DNA from: Acephala macrosclerotiorum
Taxonomy: Eukaryota > Ascomycota > Leotiomycetes > Helotiales > Mollisiaceae
Assembly: GCA_014904845.1 (NCBI GenBank)
Contig: MU119292.1
Coordinates: forward strand, 1-64,000
Length of the DNA: 64,000 nucleotides
Direction: 5' to 3'
In this document: piece by piece, positions 46,701-61,162 of the stretch
How positions within the stretch are numbered: position 1 is the first letter of the stretch
How the letters are laid out: every line of letters starts with the position of its first letter
The notes under the pieces: generated by a model
Database searches by the model: none
The model's input: the letters and a program-made list of their open reading frames with translations, nothing else
Told to the model about the DNA's origin: nothing
Made by a program: the position numbers and the translations under genes

Positions 46701-47788
46701 CATATCGAAGCCGAGAACAGGGACCTGAGACACTTCATCGTAACACGTCCTGGCCATACCCACAACGCCTCCAGCTGGGCCCGAGAGTACAGCTCGGAGG
46801 CCAGTGAATGTTTGAAACGTGGCCAAACTTCCATCTGACTGAGATAAAAGTAGCTTTTTCGAGCTCCTCTCGTCTTTGAACTCGCCTAAGAACCCTTTGG
46901 CGAAGTCCTTGAGATACCGTTGAATGATGGGAGACAAGTAAGCGTCTGCTGTTGCTGATTGAGCTCTTGGCACAATCTTTACCATAGGCTGGAGCTGGCA
47001 TGAGACGGATATGTTGAAGCCCATCTCCCGTGCGATCTCAGCGATTTTGGTTTCGTGCTCTGGATAAGCATATGAATGCATCAGTGCGATGGCAAGGCTT
47101 CGAAAGCCCTGATCCCAGAGAGCTTTAAGGTCTTTCCGAACGATCCCATAATCCGGCTTCTTGATTATTCTTATCACTTCCCCTGACAAGCCCTCGACAA
47201 GATCTGTGCCGTTCGTGATGTCGATCGGTTGAGGTTCGGGGTCTTCCGAAAAGCCTTCGGTAGTAATCCGCTCGTCTACCTCAATGACTTTTTCGTATAA
47301 TTTGTCCAGTTTCCTTACGGAGAGATCAAATATGTGTGGTCGCGCCTGATTTCCAATTATGAGGAGGTCAATCATGCCCTTTGTGATGAGCAGGGCAACT
47401 GGTTCGCCTTTCCGTTCTAACAATGCGCTGTAAAGCAATCAGTATAACTCCCCAATGGTGACCGCTCCACACCCACTTCGTGGCGACTGTAGTCCCCATG
47501 CGAATAGATTCAACTGGCCCCAGGTCAAGTGGTTGACCTCTTGGTATTGACGTTCCCGTCGCATCCTCCAAGATCCGCCTGACTCCTTCCGTGGGGGCAT
47601 CCGGGTATAGATCCGGGCACACCGAAAGAAGTTTGAAAACAATATCATTTTTGCGTCCTGGGATGCTCGCCCAACTGCATTCTGTCAGAATGTGTCTTTT
47701 AGAGAGGAGGCGGTTCCACTCACAAATCAGTAAACGTTCCTCCTCTATCAATCGCAATACGAATACCCGCAGGAGTTGCAGAAGGCAT
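43746..47788 (-). CDS. OXP1: 5-oxoprolinase, fused HyuA-HyuB (ATP-hydrolysing)
   Basis: Three exons, 47788-47724, 47674-47477 and 47427-43746, give 1314 aa, the usual size for the eukaryotic enzyme. Both introns are 49 bp. The N-terminal [10 protein letters not shown] begins the ASKHA-type nucleotide-binding HyuA half, which continues with [24 protein letters not shown] and [11 protein letters not shown]. The HyuB half starts near [20 protein letters not shown], with [10 protein letters not shown] and the C-terminal [10 protein letters not shown]. The enzyme opens 5-oxoproline to glutamate using ATP in the cytosol (glutathione cycle); hydantoinase activity on related imides is the alternative for this fold. 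It is divergent from the Zn2Cys6 activator and intact. Confidence 0.93.
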
Positions 47789-48383
47789 TTTCAGGATGGT
47801 TCCGTTCGCGAGGCAAGACTTATTTTGGAGGAGGCAGAGTTAGATGGGAGAAATACGACTCATGCTACTTTGGAGATGTTCAATTCAGCTGCTTGACCCT
47901 TTGCACTCTGCATGGCGTGCGAACGGAACCTTATTGCGATCTGCCGGCTACAAGCTTATCAAAGCCTACCGAGGACTTCGCCATGTGTTGAGTCGGAGGT
48001 CGAAGACCGAATGTTGTCCAAGAGTGGGCTCGGCTCTCTTAACCTTATCAGTCGGCTACATTTCAAGGGGGCCGAACCGAGTCGGCTTCACACACGTGAC
48101 TAACAGAGGGTGCATCAGGAGTCAAAGTACATAGGAAAGGAATCTGATATAATGATGGGTCTTGCCAGATAAGGAGAGTTTAGATGATGCTTTGCTTGCA
48201 GTTTTGAGTATTGACTGTAATCTGAAATGCATGTTCGCCTGGTTATGAGTTTATCGCGGCAACCAGAACGCTGCTTGCGGTGTAAAGTGGGGTGTGATGA
48301 CTGAACTTCAGTTTTCAGCACCTCTGTATCCTTCCGCCTCACGCTTCTGCAAAATTTAATTCGGCATTGAAGCTTCTATCGCG
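47789..48383. promoter_or_regulatory. Divergent promoter, oxoprolinase / Zn2Cys6 activator
   Basis: A 595-bp region between the two start codons. CGG-N10-CCG at 47994-48009 has the geometry of Zn2Cys6 dimer sites of the Put3/PrnA kind. TTATCA occurs at 47956 and 48045, each reading TGATAA on the other strand, the HGATAR site of AreA-type nitrogen control. These are short motifs and none is tested. Confidence 0.4.
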
Positions 48384-50730
48384 ATGTCACAGTCCAATCC
48401 CGCTAGGGAACCTCGAAATTCTGCGAATGATGACGACCAGGCCCGAGGCGAAAGCTCTGTTCAACGCAGCAAACTTGTTCGAAGCTATATTGCGTGCCGG
48501 AGATGTCATGGACAAAAAGTAAAGTGCTCTGGAGAAACGCCTTGCAGGAATTGTAAGGGATCGAAACGCCCTGTAGAATGTATATATCCAGTTCGCGACA
48601 AGAAAATTGCAGTTTCAGAAAAGTAAGAAGTCACTGGACATGTAGCGTTGGTATCCTCGTTCACATACAGCATGCTGATAGTTGGCCATTCAGATACCTG
48701 CGAACACTCGAAAGCCAAAACCGCTCACTTAAACGAGGAGCGCCAGTAGCAACACAAGAGCCAGTTGCTCATCACCAGTCACTTGCCACCCCGGAAACTG
48801 CTCATGACATGCGTGCGAGAAAACGAACTATGATAAACGCCCCTGCTCCAATAGAAGATAATGGCACGAGCCTTGGGGATCAAAACTCTGCGGTTGACAG
48901 TCTGAGTACTGAGCTAGATGAGACGAGTATTCAGCCAACATATGTTGGTGAAGCTGCTTGCACAACATTTGGAGGTAGACTTCGCCAATTCCTCATCGGC
49001 GAGGACACTCCCGCTCTTCCTCGAAGACCAAAGTACTATAAGCATGCAAGGATGCTCAGGACGACTTGCACGGACTGCTCATTACCAAATCGGAGCGATG
49101 CACACCTTTTGGTCCGAGTCGTCCTTCGTTTTGTTGGTCCGGATTATCATTTGATACGAAAGAAGTCATTCTTGGAGCGATTGGACGAAACCTACAGACT
49201 TAACGTTCTAGATGATCCCATTTGGTTGTGTAGGCTTTTTACTGTCTTCGCTCTTGGGGAGATCTATACTGTACGATCTTCCAAACCAAAGGGGACCACT
49301 GTGCCTGGAACAGCTTTCTTTTTGAAGGCTCTTGACTACTTTCAGGATCTTTATGAAGAGCCAACCATCGAGTATATAGAAACTCTTGTTCTTCTAGTGC
49401 GTCGCATCTTACAAGATCTACTATCTTTAATTTCTGACCACATTACAGTCTTTCTACTCCACTACCCTAAATCGCAGAAACACGGCATACACCTATATTG
49501 GACTTGCGCTGCGACTATCCATAGTTCTTGGGTTACACCGGAAAGTCCCTGCTAATTCCTCCTTGACATCATCTGAGCGAGAGCATCGCGTTCGTGTATG
49601 GTGGACCGTCTACTGCCTTGACCGCATAATGAGTTCCAAGGTCGGCCTTCCAGCCATGATTCAAGACGCAGATATCGATACACCTCTGCCATCCCGGGAT
49701 GGTCTCTCTCAGCAAGACATGGAGGACTTCTATGATCCTGCATATCTTATGGCACAGGTGGCCCTAGCGAGGATAACTGGTAATGTACTAGGAAACATCT
49801 ACCACATTCCACAGCCGGACCAATCGAATAACTTTGTGCATGGAGTGCAAACGATCTTGACGAGCCTGAGAAATTTCCATGAGGCTTTGCCACCACTCTT
49901 GAGGCTAGACCAGAATGGTTATCTTAACAGATCGGTTGCCTCATTGCATCTTCATTTCAACCAGGTTTGTGGATCAGCACCAGTGCCATTCTTCTACTAA
50001 CACTACATAGTGCGTCATTCTGACCACAAGGCCAATCTTGTTCTATGTATTCCGACAAACGTTCGCTCGAGACACACAGCATAACTCAGACGATGCAAGA
50101 GCAGTGTCTCAAATGACAACAGCCCTCGCCGACGCCTGCGTACAGACTGCAAGAAAATCGAATAAAATTCTGTCTCAGCTCTGGGTAGATGGATGTCTTG
50201 CCGTGTACGGATTCTACGACGCTCTCTCAATCTTCTCATCCACTCTCGTGCTCATGATCTCTGCTGCGATGGAGGATCCTGAGACCCCCGACAGTGTCGA
50301 TGATGACGGAATCGGTGTCGCCTGGAGTCTGCTGAGGTCCATGAGGGACGATGGAAATGTGCCGGCGAGCGATTATTATGAGCAGCTAGTTCAACTAGAA
50401 GAGGATCTCAAACAAGCGTGCGCGAGAAGGAAGCGAAAAGGTGCTGAGCCACCTCCCCATATTGATGCTCAGGCGAGTGGACTGGATTTGTTGCTAGCGG
50501 CCAGCGGCACGGACAGCTCTGCTCACGGCAGTCAGAACCTGGCACTTTCTTCGCTGTCTGGGAATGTGTCGATGACTTCGTCGCAGCACGAAGAATATTT
50601 GAGTTCGAATGATCCTCTCAACGATCCTTTCTTGAGTGGTTTCCTCTCGCAGCCCCAAGCTTCGTGGCCATTTGACATAATGTTTACCAGCGGAAGTGGG
50701 GATCAGTCGTCGTCATGGGGCTTCGACTGA
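48384..50730 (+). CDS. Zn2Cys6 transcription factor with fungal_trans domain
   Basis: Four exons, 48384-48622, 48694-49396, 49449-49964 and 50011-50730, encode 725 aa with matching phases and no lesion. The zinc cluster uses Cys38, 41, 48, 54, 57 and 66 (C-x2-C-x6-C-x5-C-x2-C-x8-C). A short coiled-coil-like segment YLRTLESQNRSLKR follows. The middle-homology domain shows NRRNTAYTYIGLALRLSIVLGLHR and RVRVWWTVYCLDRIMSSKVGLP. The acidic, Ser-rich C-terminus (NDPLNDPFLSGF) could serve as an activation domain. It is nuclear. Divergent pairing with the oxoprolinase, and a CGG-N10-CCG between them, make it the probable local regulator; that is inference. Confidence 0.9.
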
Positions 50731-52564
50731 AACGGTAAAAGATACGATGTTATAAATAGACTGAAATTCAATATGAAGACTAGCTTCTCCACCTCGATTT
50801 TCTCTTCCCTCGGGCCTTAAATGCAACGTTGTTGTTCGGATCTGAGCTACCTTCTTTTTCGAGTCGCACGCTTCTCACCCTCCATCTTACAAACCCTAAA
50901 AAGCAGACATACCATCTCATCAAATCGTAAATATCACACAATGTCCTATTCCACTCCTCAAACACGAGACTTGGCGAGATATAGATGTTCTTGTCAGAGG
51001 GGTTCACTACTCAAAGCCTCAAAAATATGTAGCTCCTTTGTTCTCAGAACAGGAATAGAAGACCCCTCTTGAATGATTCGAATTATTCAAACGTCAATTC
51101 CAACCCCATATATAGGGAACCTTTGCAAGGGGCGCAAGCAAAGTCGAGGAAGTAAGTGTACGTTGCCATGTATGCCTGCGAATTAACTATAATGGATTAC
51201 CGCCGTACCATGTATATCAAGTCGAGAATCAAACAGAGGGATAGTACTAATGCTCGGCCTTGGCTTTCCTACTTTGGATATTAAGCGTGCAAGTGAATTA
51301 ATGTGCTTCAATGGAGCCATCTCGTGTCATTCGCAGCGTATAAAATAAGCTCCCTATAAATAGATAAGCAATTCTTTCTTGACTTGGCCACCAAATCTGA
51401 TGGCAGCACGCACTTCATTTCAAATTGAATCTAACATAGCTTACACTCAGCTACCCTCGCCCATTCAAACCAATTCTGCATAACAATCTTCCAGGCTTGT
51501 GGTAGAGAACTACCTCTTCTTTCCACTCAAAAAAGGTTCAGGGAAGTTGACAACGTAAATTTGAATGACAACGAAACGACATCTTGTCCAACGAATACCC
51601 TTTCGACTCGATCTGGATAGAGTTACGGAGAACTTATTCTCACCTTTGCAAATGCCAGTCGCGCCAAGATGTTTTGTACACAAGCAATAGAATCGGAAAT
51701 TACAAGTCTCAAATATCGAGAAAGATTTATGCTTTGGCACATACCGTGGAGCTACAGCATTCCGCATAGAGGTGGTAGTTTTATACTCGGACTGAGGAGC
51801 ATAATTGGCACTTGCCACTTGATACCATTTCCATTCACCGCATTTGATTCGTTCACGCCTCTCTTATTAGATTACTTGCAATCCATTTGTAACACACGCT
51901 TCTGGCTCGTGGGGAACACTCATCTGAGGAGCTGGAACTAATTCCTTACCAAGCCTGCGAGTATTATATCCACCGACCGTTCCTACATTTCGCGCTCTTC
52001 AGCCTATTAGTACCTGTTACTGAAGACGAGTTGATGCGTGTCTGGACCTGTCGTGATGTCTTAAATGCTTTGATGATCTTGCTTTCTAGCTCAGTTCCCG
52101 TACCCGAAACTTTTCTTTTCTTTTCCCCTCTGCCTTACATCCCTCATTTTGTAAATGCATCACCATAATAGACATTGATAGTAAGAGCTGAAATGACAAT
52201 AATTTCAACTTGCTACCGCATCTCGAGTCCATGGTCTTGCGAGAGAGCAGGACTTAAATCATACTTGTCGAAAATGTTTGTAGGGGAACCGAAAGCTAGT
52301 TTGAAAAAACAAACCTGCAGTGAATAGTGAATAGTGGCTTGAAACGATTTCTCCGCGTCGTAAGCGATTTCAATATATATGTTTATAGATTTTCTTGTGT
52401 CAAGAAGAGGTATTTATATGTCGCCGGCGATTTAGCGGGTTGCAGAATGTGTAGTCGGCAATCCCTCTCCTGCTTCCAGTCGTTTGAGCTTACAGAACAA
52501 AGCCTCTTGCGGATTGAATCCACTTTACCTCTCCATAAGCTCGGGCCGTCCCGCCTCAACACAA
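50731..52564. other. 1.8-kb intergenic region, nothing recognised
   Basis: Frames are short and without protein features on both strands. It probably holds the 3' end of the regulator's transcript and spacer. Confidence 0.4.
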
Positions 52565-53755
52565 TCATGCCATATCATTCACCTCTTCAATAGGCTCAAA
52601 GAATCCCTTCACCTTCTCCTCATACAAGTCCGTAAAAGCAAATGATTCATACCTCTTCTCCTTCCCCTCAGTAAAGAACCCCTCCAACGGCTTCAAACCC
52701 ATATCATTCTTCGGGACCACGAAGTACGGAATCGAATACCGAGGCTTGGTCATTCAGACGGCATCCTTTGTGGTATAGCTACGATCGTATGTTAGAGGTG
52801 GACGCGGTAGAGTATTGAGATGAGGTAATCTGTTCCTCATTAATCGGTTGGGAGACCACTAGTTGACGAAAAGGGAAAGACTGGAGGGGTTAGTAGGCAA
52901 AGTAAAGCAAGGTAGGACTTACCGCTGGACCGCCGAGAAAGCACATCCCCAATATTCATAACCAAAGCCCCCTCCACAAAGTCCACACTCCTCCATTCCC
53001 CCTTCCCATCCAAATCTCTAACCTTAACCTCAGCCCGGCATTCTCATCCTGCCACAACAAAGTAAAAGAATCGAAATCCGTATGTGCGCCTAGTCGATCC
53101 ATCTCCACTCTTCACTTTCCCTACATCTACTGGTGGATAATGACGCAGTAACAACTCGTTCTCGATTTCGGAGGGGAAGTCTAGGAGGTAGGATTCGGAT
53201 GAGAATCCGAGACCGAGGGATAGAGCTCGGAGGACGGATTGAGAGGTGGTCCAGCATTGGGGTAGAAAATGTTTACAAATGTGCGGTAGCCGGGGAGGGT
53301 GGGGTCGGGCAGTCGGATGTTGGGCTGTCCCTTATACTCATCATGACCCATGCCGTAAGATTCCTGTTTCTCAAGTCAACCATCTTTCCCTCAATTCCCC
53401 TCCATAAATCTCACATTAAAATCCACAACACCCTTAACGTTCTCCCCCTGCATCTCAGGAATAATCTCATGCCCAACCTTCGAGTATCCACTAAAGACAT
53501 TCGAGCCCGGTGGATAAGAAGCCTAAATTTTCGCTTCTTCGGATAAGGCGAAGAATCTCTTGCTCCAGGAGAAGGCTTCTGAGAGGAGCGAGGGAGAGAT
53601 CCCGTGGTTGGTGATGTATACGGAGCTTGTGGAGTGACATGCTTGGACAAGGGGTTGGGCGCATTTGAGACGGGATTCTGGGATGGAGGTGGGAGAGACA
53701 AAGGGCGAGAGGTCGATGATTGGGAGGTTCGTGGTAGGTTCTGCAGTTGAACCCA
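52565..53755 (-). pseudogene. 2-oxoglutarate/Fe(II) oxygenase, pseudogene
   Basis: Starts at ATG 53755 with the DIOX_N block (NLPIIDLSPF; VYITNHGISPSLLSEAF). A TAG near 53522 falls inside EAKI-stop-ASYPPG. A proper intron (53431-53381, approximate) leads to ESYGMGHDEYKGQPNIRLPD. The frame then shifts near 53264, again before the iron-binding GAHTDFDSFTLLWQD, and again after it (EVKVRDLDGKGEW). NIGDVLS, a second intron and the tail MTKPRYSIPYFVVP complete the gene at 52565. Intact homologues of the isopenicillin-N-synthase-like family hydroxylate small molecules using Fe(II) and 2-oxoglutarate. Confidence 0.82.
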
Positions 53756-55121
53756 TTGTGAGTTTTGTCTTGGTTGTGAGTATTGTGGTATGGGCTTGAT
53801 AATCTCTCATTCAAATCAGATCGAATTATTTGAGTCAATATAAAGTTCCTCTGACATGCATTAGCTGAGGCACCTTCCGCATTGGGCCTGACGCTCACCA
53901 CACCTCTCAATGTAAGCGCTAGGCTTCCTTATCTTGGCGAAATCTCTTGCTATTAGAAGATTTATTCGCCCTTTACTCTTCGTATGTATTTCTTCCCTTT
54001 GTGTTCCGAGCTATCCAACAATAGGCAGACATTCAGAGAGGTATCTGAAGCTGTGGTTAGAAGAATATGTAGGAAGACTTTTCAGAAACTGAAATGCAAG
54101 ACCGAGGACAGAATGCCTAGACCGATATCTGGGGATCTCTGACATGGGAAGGAGAGTTAGAAGTCGTATATTGAACAGATCAGCAAGTGGAAGAAGATAT
54201 AGCAACAAAGTGCATCCAGGGTGCGGGGTATGGTGGGGGCTGAGTCAGCAAATCGAAGGGACTTGTAACATCGCGATCGCCACTCAGCGTAAGGGAGATG
54301 CTTGGACTAAGATGCCTTTTCATAACCAAGCTTTTGGATCCGGTCTTAGAAATTGGCCTAAAATAGAGGAAGGTCGATGGAAAGGGCACTTGAGCGATAC
54401 CTCCACTCGAAAGTTGACGACTTAAGTCAGATTTTCTGTGAAATTGACATGTACTGTACTGTAGATCACTGATGTAGTAACCCAAAGGTTAGGAAACAAC
54501 TTGAAATCTTGACGCTCAACATGAAAAGAGATCTGCAAGACTTTTTGGACCATCAAATCTTGCTCCGCCCCACCCCACCGCCATAGTTGTTGACTCTCCA
54601 TGGAACATCGAATCTTCTTGTCGCACGTCGTAAGCGGCGGCAGCTGGAGGACCGCTGGCACCACAGGGTTCTGCCGATGATACGCTCCGCCAAGTGGTCG
54701 CTGCGGTGGTCCTTCCGCTGCCGCCGCCTACGATGCGCAACAAAAACCTAGATGTCTGTCCTGGCAGGGACCTTCAACTGGTGTTGTTTGTCCCTCCTCG
54801 ATGGTGTGATTTTCATCGAAGCCTGCCTGCCTACATCAGCATTAATCTTCAGTCGTGTGGGAAGTGAGCTTACCGCAATTACCCTTGCCTCGGATTGTTT
54901 GCGACATTTTGATCTGAGTGTCGCTGTTTCGAGTTGACGCTTTCACCCGCTTTGAGACAGCGAGTTAGGATGGAAATGTAATGGATCGATGTACAAAGAA
55001 AACTCACGCCAATCGCCGCCTCTATCCAAGCCGTCGAAGTAAATACAGCGCTTTCACCCAATGCTCTGCCATCATCTCAACCATCACAAGTGAAAAGCGC
55101 GTCCTCCCACCCCTCACATGT
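53756..55121. other. 1.4-kb intergenic region, nothing recognised
   Basis: Only short frames. A run of CCGCCG/GGTGG trinucleotides at 54570-54730 gives repetitive Ala/Gly-like frames on both strands and should not be taken for a gene. Confidence 0.4.
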
Positions 55122-56927
55122 TCAAGGACCAAGAAACCTCCTTTGCGCATTTCGCCCAAACTCCCCACTCACAGCATCCAGCCTTACCGCAACCAGCACA
55201 CACTCGACACCCCCTTTCCCATTCTTCGAGTTCTGGACTCGTAATCTCCACTGCCCCGTCTTAACCACCCAAGATTCCTTCTCTTCCCCTCCTACCACAC
55301 TCCCACCCTCCATTCTCCTCCTCTTCCTACTCGGCTCACCAAAGCTCTCATCAATTCCAATCACAGAGCTAGCATTACTCCCAGTACTCCCATCATGTTC
55401 CCTCTCCGGAAGATGCATCGTCCCATGATTCCTAAACTCCTTCCCATCCAACCTAACATACGCATCCTGATCCAATACAACCCTCACCCAATCCTCACTA
55501 ATTGGCGTATTCCCCGGACTGGCCGGCTGACTACTTGCCCCTCCCTTCTTCATCAACAACCCCAACGGCAGAACAGTCGGTAAATTCAGCTTCGTAGCAA
55601 TAACTTCGAATAACCTACTTATCCTCTTTTTCCCCTCTCCGAAAAACTCCGCTCTCATGGATGAGAGGTGGAGACGAGTGCATTCGTCTCCTATTTCTAA
55701 TATCAATTCGTGACTCTTGTCGTCGACGAAAGGACGGGCGTAGTTTACGTAGCCGATGGAAAATTGTAATGCGTTGAAGATGGGCGTTCCTGGTTCTGGT
55801 GGTGGGGAGGCCGAGGAGTCTGAGACGACGGAGATGCCTGATTGGCGGACATCTTCGAGGCGGAGGGTTATTTCTGTACGTTTTAGGGAGAGGTTGAATG
55901 TTATTGCATGCCGGATGAGTTTTTGTTCTAAGCCCTTGAGGTGGAAATATCGACAGTCGCGAAGGAGTTCTGCGCGGTGATCTTCATCTTTGATGTGTAG
56001 GGGATAGCCGCGTAAGAGATGCAGGAGTTCGGCGAATGTGTCGGCGGAACGGTTGGGAACTGAGGGAGGCAAGATGGAGGGTGGGCGGAGGAGTCCTTCT
56101 CGACTCAGGCCGGGGAAGACTTCTGTCGGAGAGGAGAAGAAAACAGCGAAGCCGAGGGAGAAGTAGTTGGGGCTGTTGCCAGGGTCGGAGAAGAGCTCGC
56201 GAGGGATTTGGAAGTCTCGATGTCCGATTGAGATGAATATACTCTCCTCATAGAGCTGTGATACCAACCGTGGTACTGTTCACTCGTTAGTCTCAATTCT
56301 CACAACCCCGACATAGAAGGGGCCACGGACAAGAATAAAACTGTGCATCAGCAAATAGCTTAACAAAATGACTTCCATCTTTCGGCGCAACATGGTATCC
56401 CTGCAAATGCAAAGAGATATCTTTGAATGTTACAGGATCTCGATCGATGTATAAGGTTCGTATATTGTTGGTATCGTCGCCGTTCTCTTCAGCGGTTCTC
56501 AGCTGACATTGGAAAAACTGGGAAAAGTATGAGGGTGCTCTAGGTTTGTCAGCTTTTATTTCTCACTTTCATCTCAGCCTATCTTCGAATCCCCTCCTCC
56601 CATCTTGCAATTTCATGAACCTCTATGTCTCTTCCCCCCTTCCCTTTGCCCCTCACCACTCATCTTCTCCTTCAAACATCTCAGAAGACAAGAAGGCAGC
56701 TTACCATCAGAACTGATACTAGCCCCACTCAACCTAAAAAGCTCACTCCCAATCTGAATCGGGAAAACCCTCTCATGCGGCAAAATATTCGGAATATCCG
56801 TATTCAACTTCCTCGCACCCGTCGTAGTCGTCTCTCTCAGTATCCCTGGGGGCTCTGTCGATATCGTCCTACTTGAGCTTTCGCCCCTGGAATGGCTTGC
56901 CATTCCTTTTCCGTTTGTGGAGGCCAT
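55122..56927 (-). CDS. BTB/POZ (KCTD-like) domain protein
   Basis: Exons 56927-56705, 56537-56331 and 56275-55122 give 527 aa. The first intron is 167 bp with an AGAG acceptor that restores SSDAPSYFSQFF; the second is 55 bp. Residues about 50-140 form a BTB fold of the KCTD/PHIP type: FPIQIGSELFRL, APSYFSQFF, TLYIDRDPVTFKDISLHLQGYHV, HFVKLFADAQFYSLPRL. A second BTB-like stretch follows (SIFISIGHRDFQIPRELF; NYFSLGFAVFF; LLHLLRGYPLHI). The C-terminal half has a basic cluster SRKRRRM that may be a nuclear signal. The likely role is an adaptor or regulator; no enzyme motif is seen. The gene is intact and conserved in style across Pezizomycotina. Confidence 0.85.
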
Positions 56928-57506
56928 CTCGAAGGGCCTCGAGCCCCCTTAGACTTGAGTAGAACTTAAATGAACAAAGATGGCGATATCTGGGGTGATT
57001 AGAAAGGGGTGTGGGGGCTGTTTCTGCGCCGCACGTGATGCTCCAGCCCTCAATCCAGCGCTCCGGACCGCCACACGACGGGATGACGATGTCTCAGCAC
57101 GTAAAAGCAAGCATACTTCTTCTCCTCGGTAATGCGACACTAGGCCTTCGTATTGCTTCTTGTGGGGATGTAAGAAGGTAAGGATGAGTGTGAGGCGCGA
57201 CTGATTTGAAAGATTGGAGATGAAGCTGTGTCAGTATTTTGCCCGATCAGCGCTAGGCTAAATGAGGATATTTCACGTGATCACTGTGGGGGCCCATTTG
57301 GATTTGGGGGCGTAAGCGATCGCGATAGGGGCACCAGATGATGAGACTCACGAGCAGAGATAGGGGAGGAAGCATTCAAGTCAGGGAGGCTCAAGTTTCA
57401 TTCATGGTAGCTTGGGCCTGGTGGGTATATTCCGCATTTCCCAGCTGCACGCCCAACGATCTTCCTCCGATCTTGTCACCTCTCTCGACAATGAACCTGC
57501 TATCTA
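56928..57506. other. Spacer between BTB and YggS-like genes
   Basis: Both flanking genes are on the minus strand, so this is the BTB promoter and the 3' side of the YggS-like gene. No other feature seen. Confidence 0.35.
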
Positions 57507-59985
<2,479 letters not shown>

Positions 59986-61162
59986 CTTTTCCTGTATCTT
60001 TCAGGGGCAGCGTCGTACCTTCGTGTGTCGCGTGAAATGTGTTGATCGTTTGTCACAAAAAATGTATGATGACGATTCCTCGTCTACCGTAGCGCACCGT
60101 AGCGTGGAGCGGAACACCCGAGAGCTGAACAGTGGGGCGGAAACACGGGCGGAGTGGACGCTAATGCGATGAGTAAAATTTTGTTTTTTAAAACGTTTGC
60201 TTTTTGGCATGATCGAAATAGATCTTTTCTACCGGCTTTTCCCCAATTAGAATTTTGTATCTGCAACTTGTTGGTTTTTGGGATGAGCTTTGGTGGGGAA
60301 TGGGGAATGGGACGTTGCAGTGGATGGCTTAGAAGTTGGGGGAAGGATGATGCATGGTGTGAGGCTGTGTGGCGGCCTTCAACGGTAGTGGCGATTCAAC
60401 GGTATGCAGGAGGAAAACCGATCCTGTTGAGATCTTGAAGCAAGACATCTCACATTCACATGTACGCTGACAAGTAACTTCATATTCCCTTCTATCTCCA
60501 GATTCTCCAATAAGTTCTCTTCGATCTATAATGTCTCACCCCCCTACTTAGGCTGAAACACTCCCGCTGACTGTGATTGCCCGACAGCCTGCCGTGGATC
60601 CTTTTATTGTACGTTCATTGGTTCTTCTCCACTGTCGCTAAGTTTCATGCTCGTACCTTGCAGCTTCGATCCTCGCTAGGCTTTGCTGGGCTGCCCTACT
60701 CATTCAAGAGAACCAAAAATATCAGGGGAACCAAACCATCTCAGAGAATACGAACTCTGCAATTCTTCTTTCTTTTCCCTTACGTCTTGCATTCCTTCAC
60801 AAATGCTTCGTTGACATCGGCGGTGTGGTCATCGCGTTTTCTTTACTTTCCTTGTTCTTTGAATTGGGATTCGTAACGAGACACGACATTAGACAGGATC
60901 ATTCCCTTGACAGACGAAACCGAGCAATAGAAGACGCTTGATGCGCAACCCCCATTACGACGACAACCACTATTGAGCTTTTTACAGCATTTACATCATT
61001 CGTTCTGCGAGCAGGAATCAATTGACAATCTGCCATCGACTCGCAGATCTCCAATTCGACATTTTGGACAACCAGCATTCCTCACCTCTCAACCCCGCCT
61101 CCATATCTCAACCTCCCTCCTAGTCAGCTTTCAACCACCGTCTCCTATTTGCACGAAACCCA
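59986..61162. other. Divergent promoter, YggS-like / MscS-like genes
   Basis: A region of 1.18 kb without a gene. C/T-rich tracts precede the MscS-like start, as is common for fungal promoters. Confidence 0.4.

Noticed and set aside
47439..47757. Separate small minus-strand gene upstream of the oxoprolinase
   Set aside because: With two 49-bp introns these sequences join into the oxoprolinase N-terminus ([10 protein letters not shown] onward).
54500..54745. Short frames in a GC-rich trinucleotide tract
   Set aside because: Repetitive composition yields Ala/Gly/Thr-like frames on both strands without any domain.
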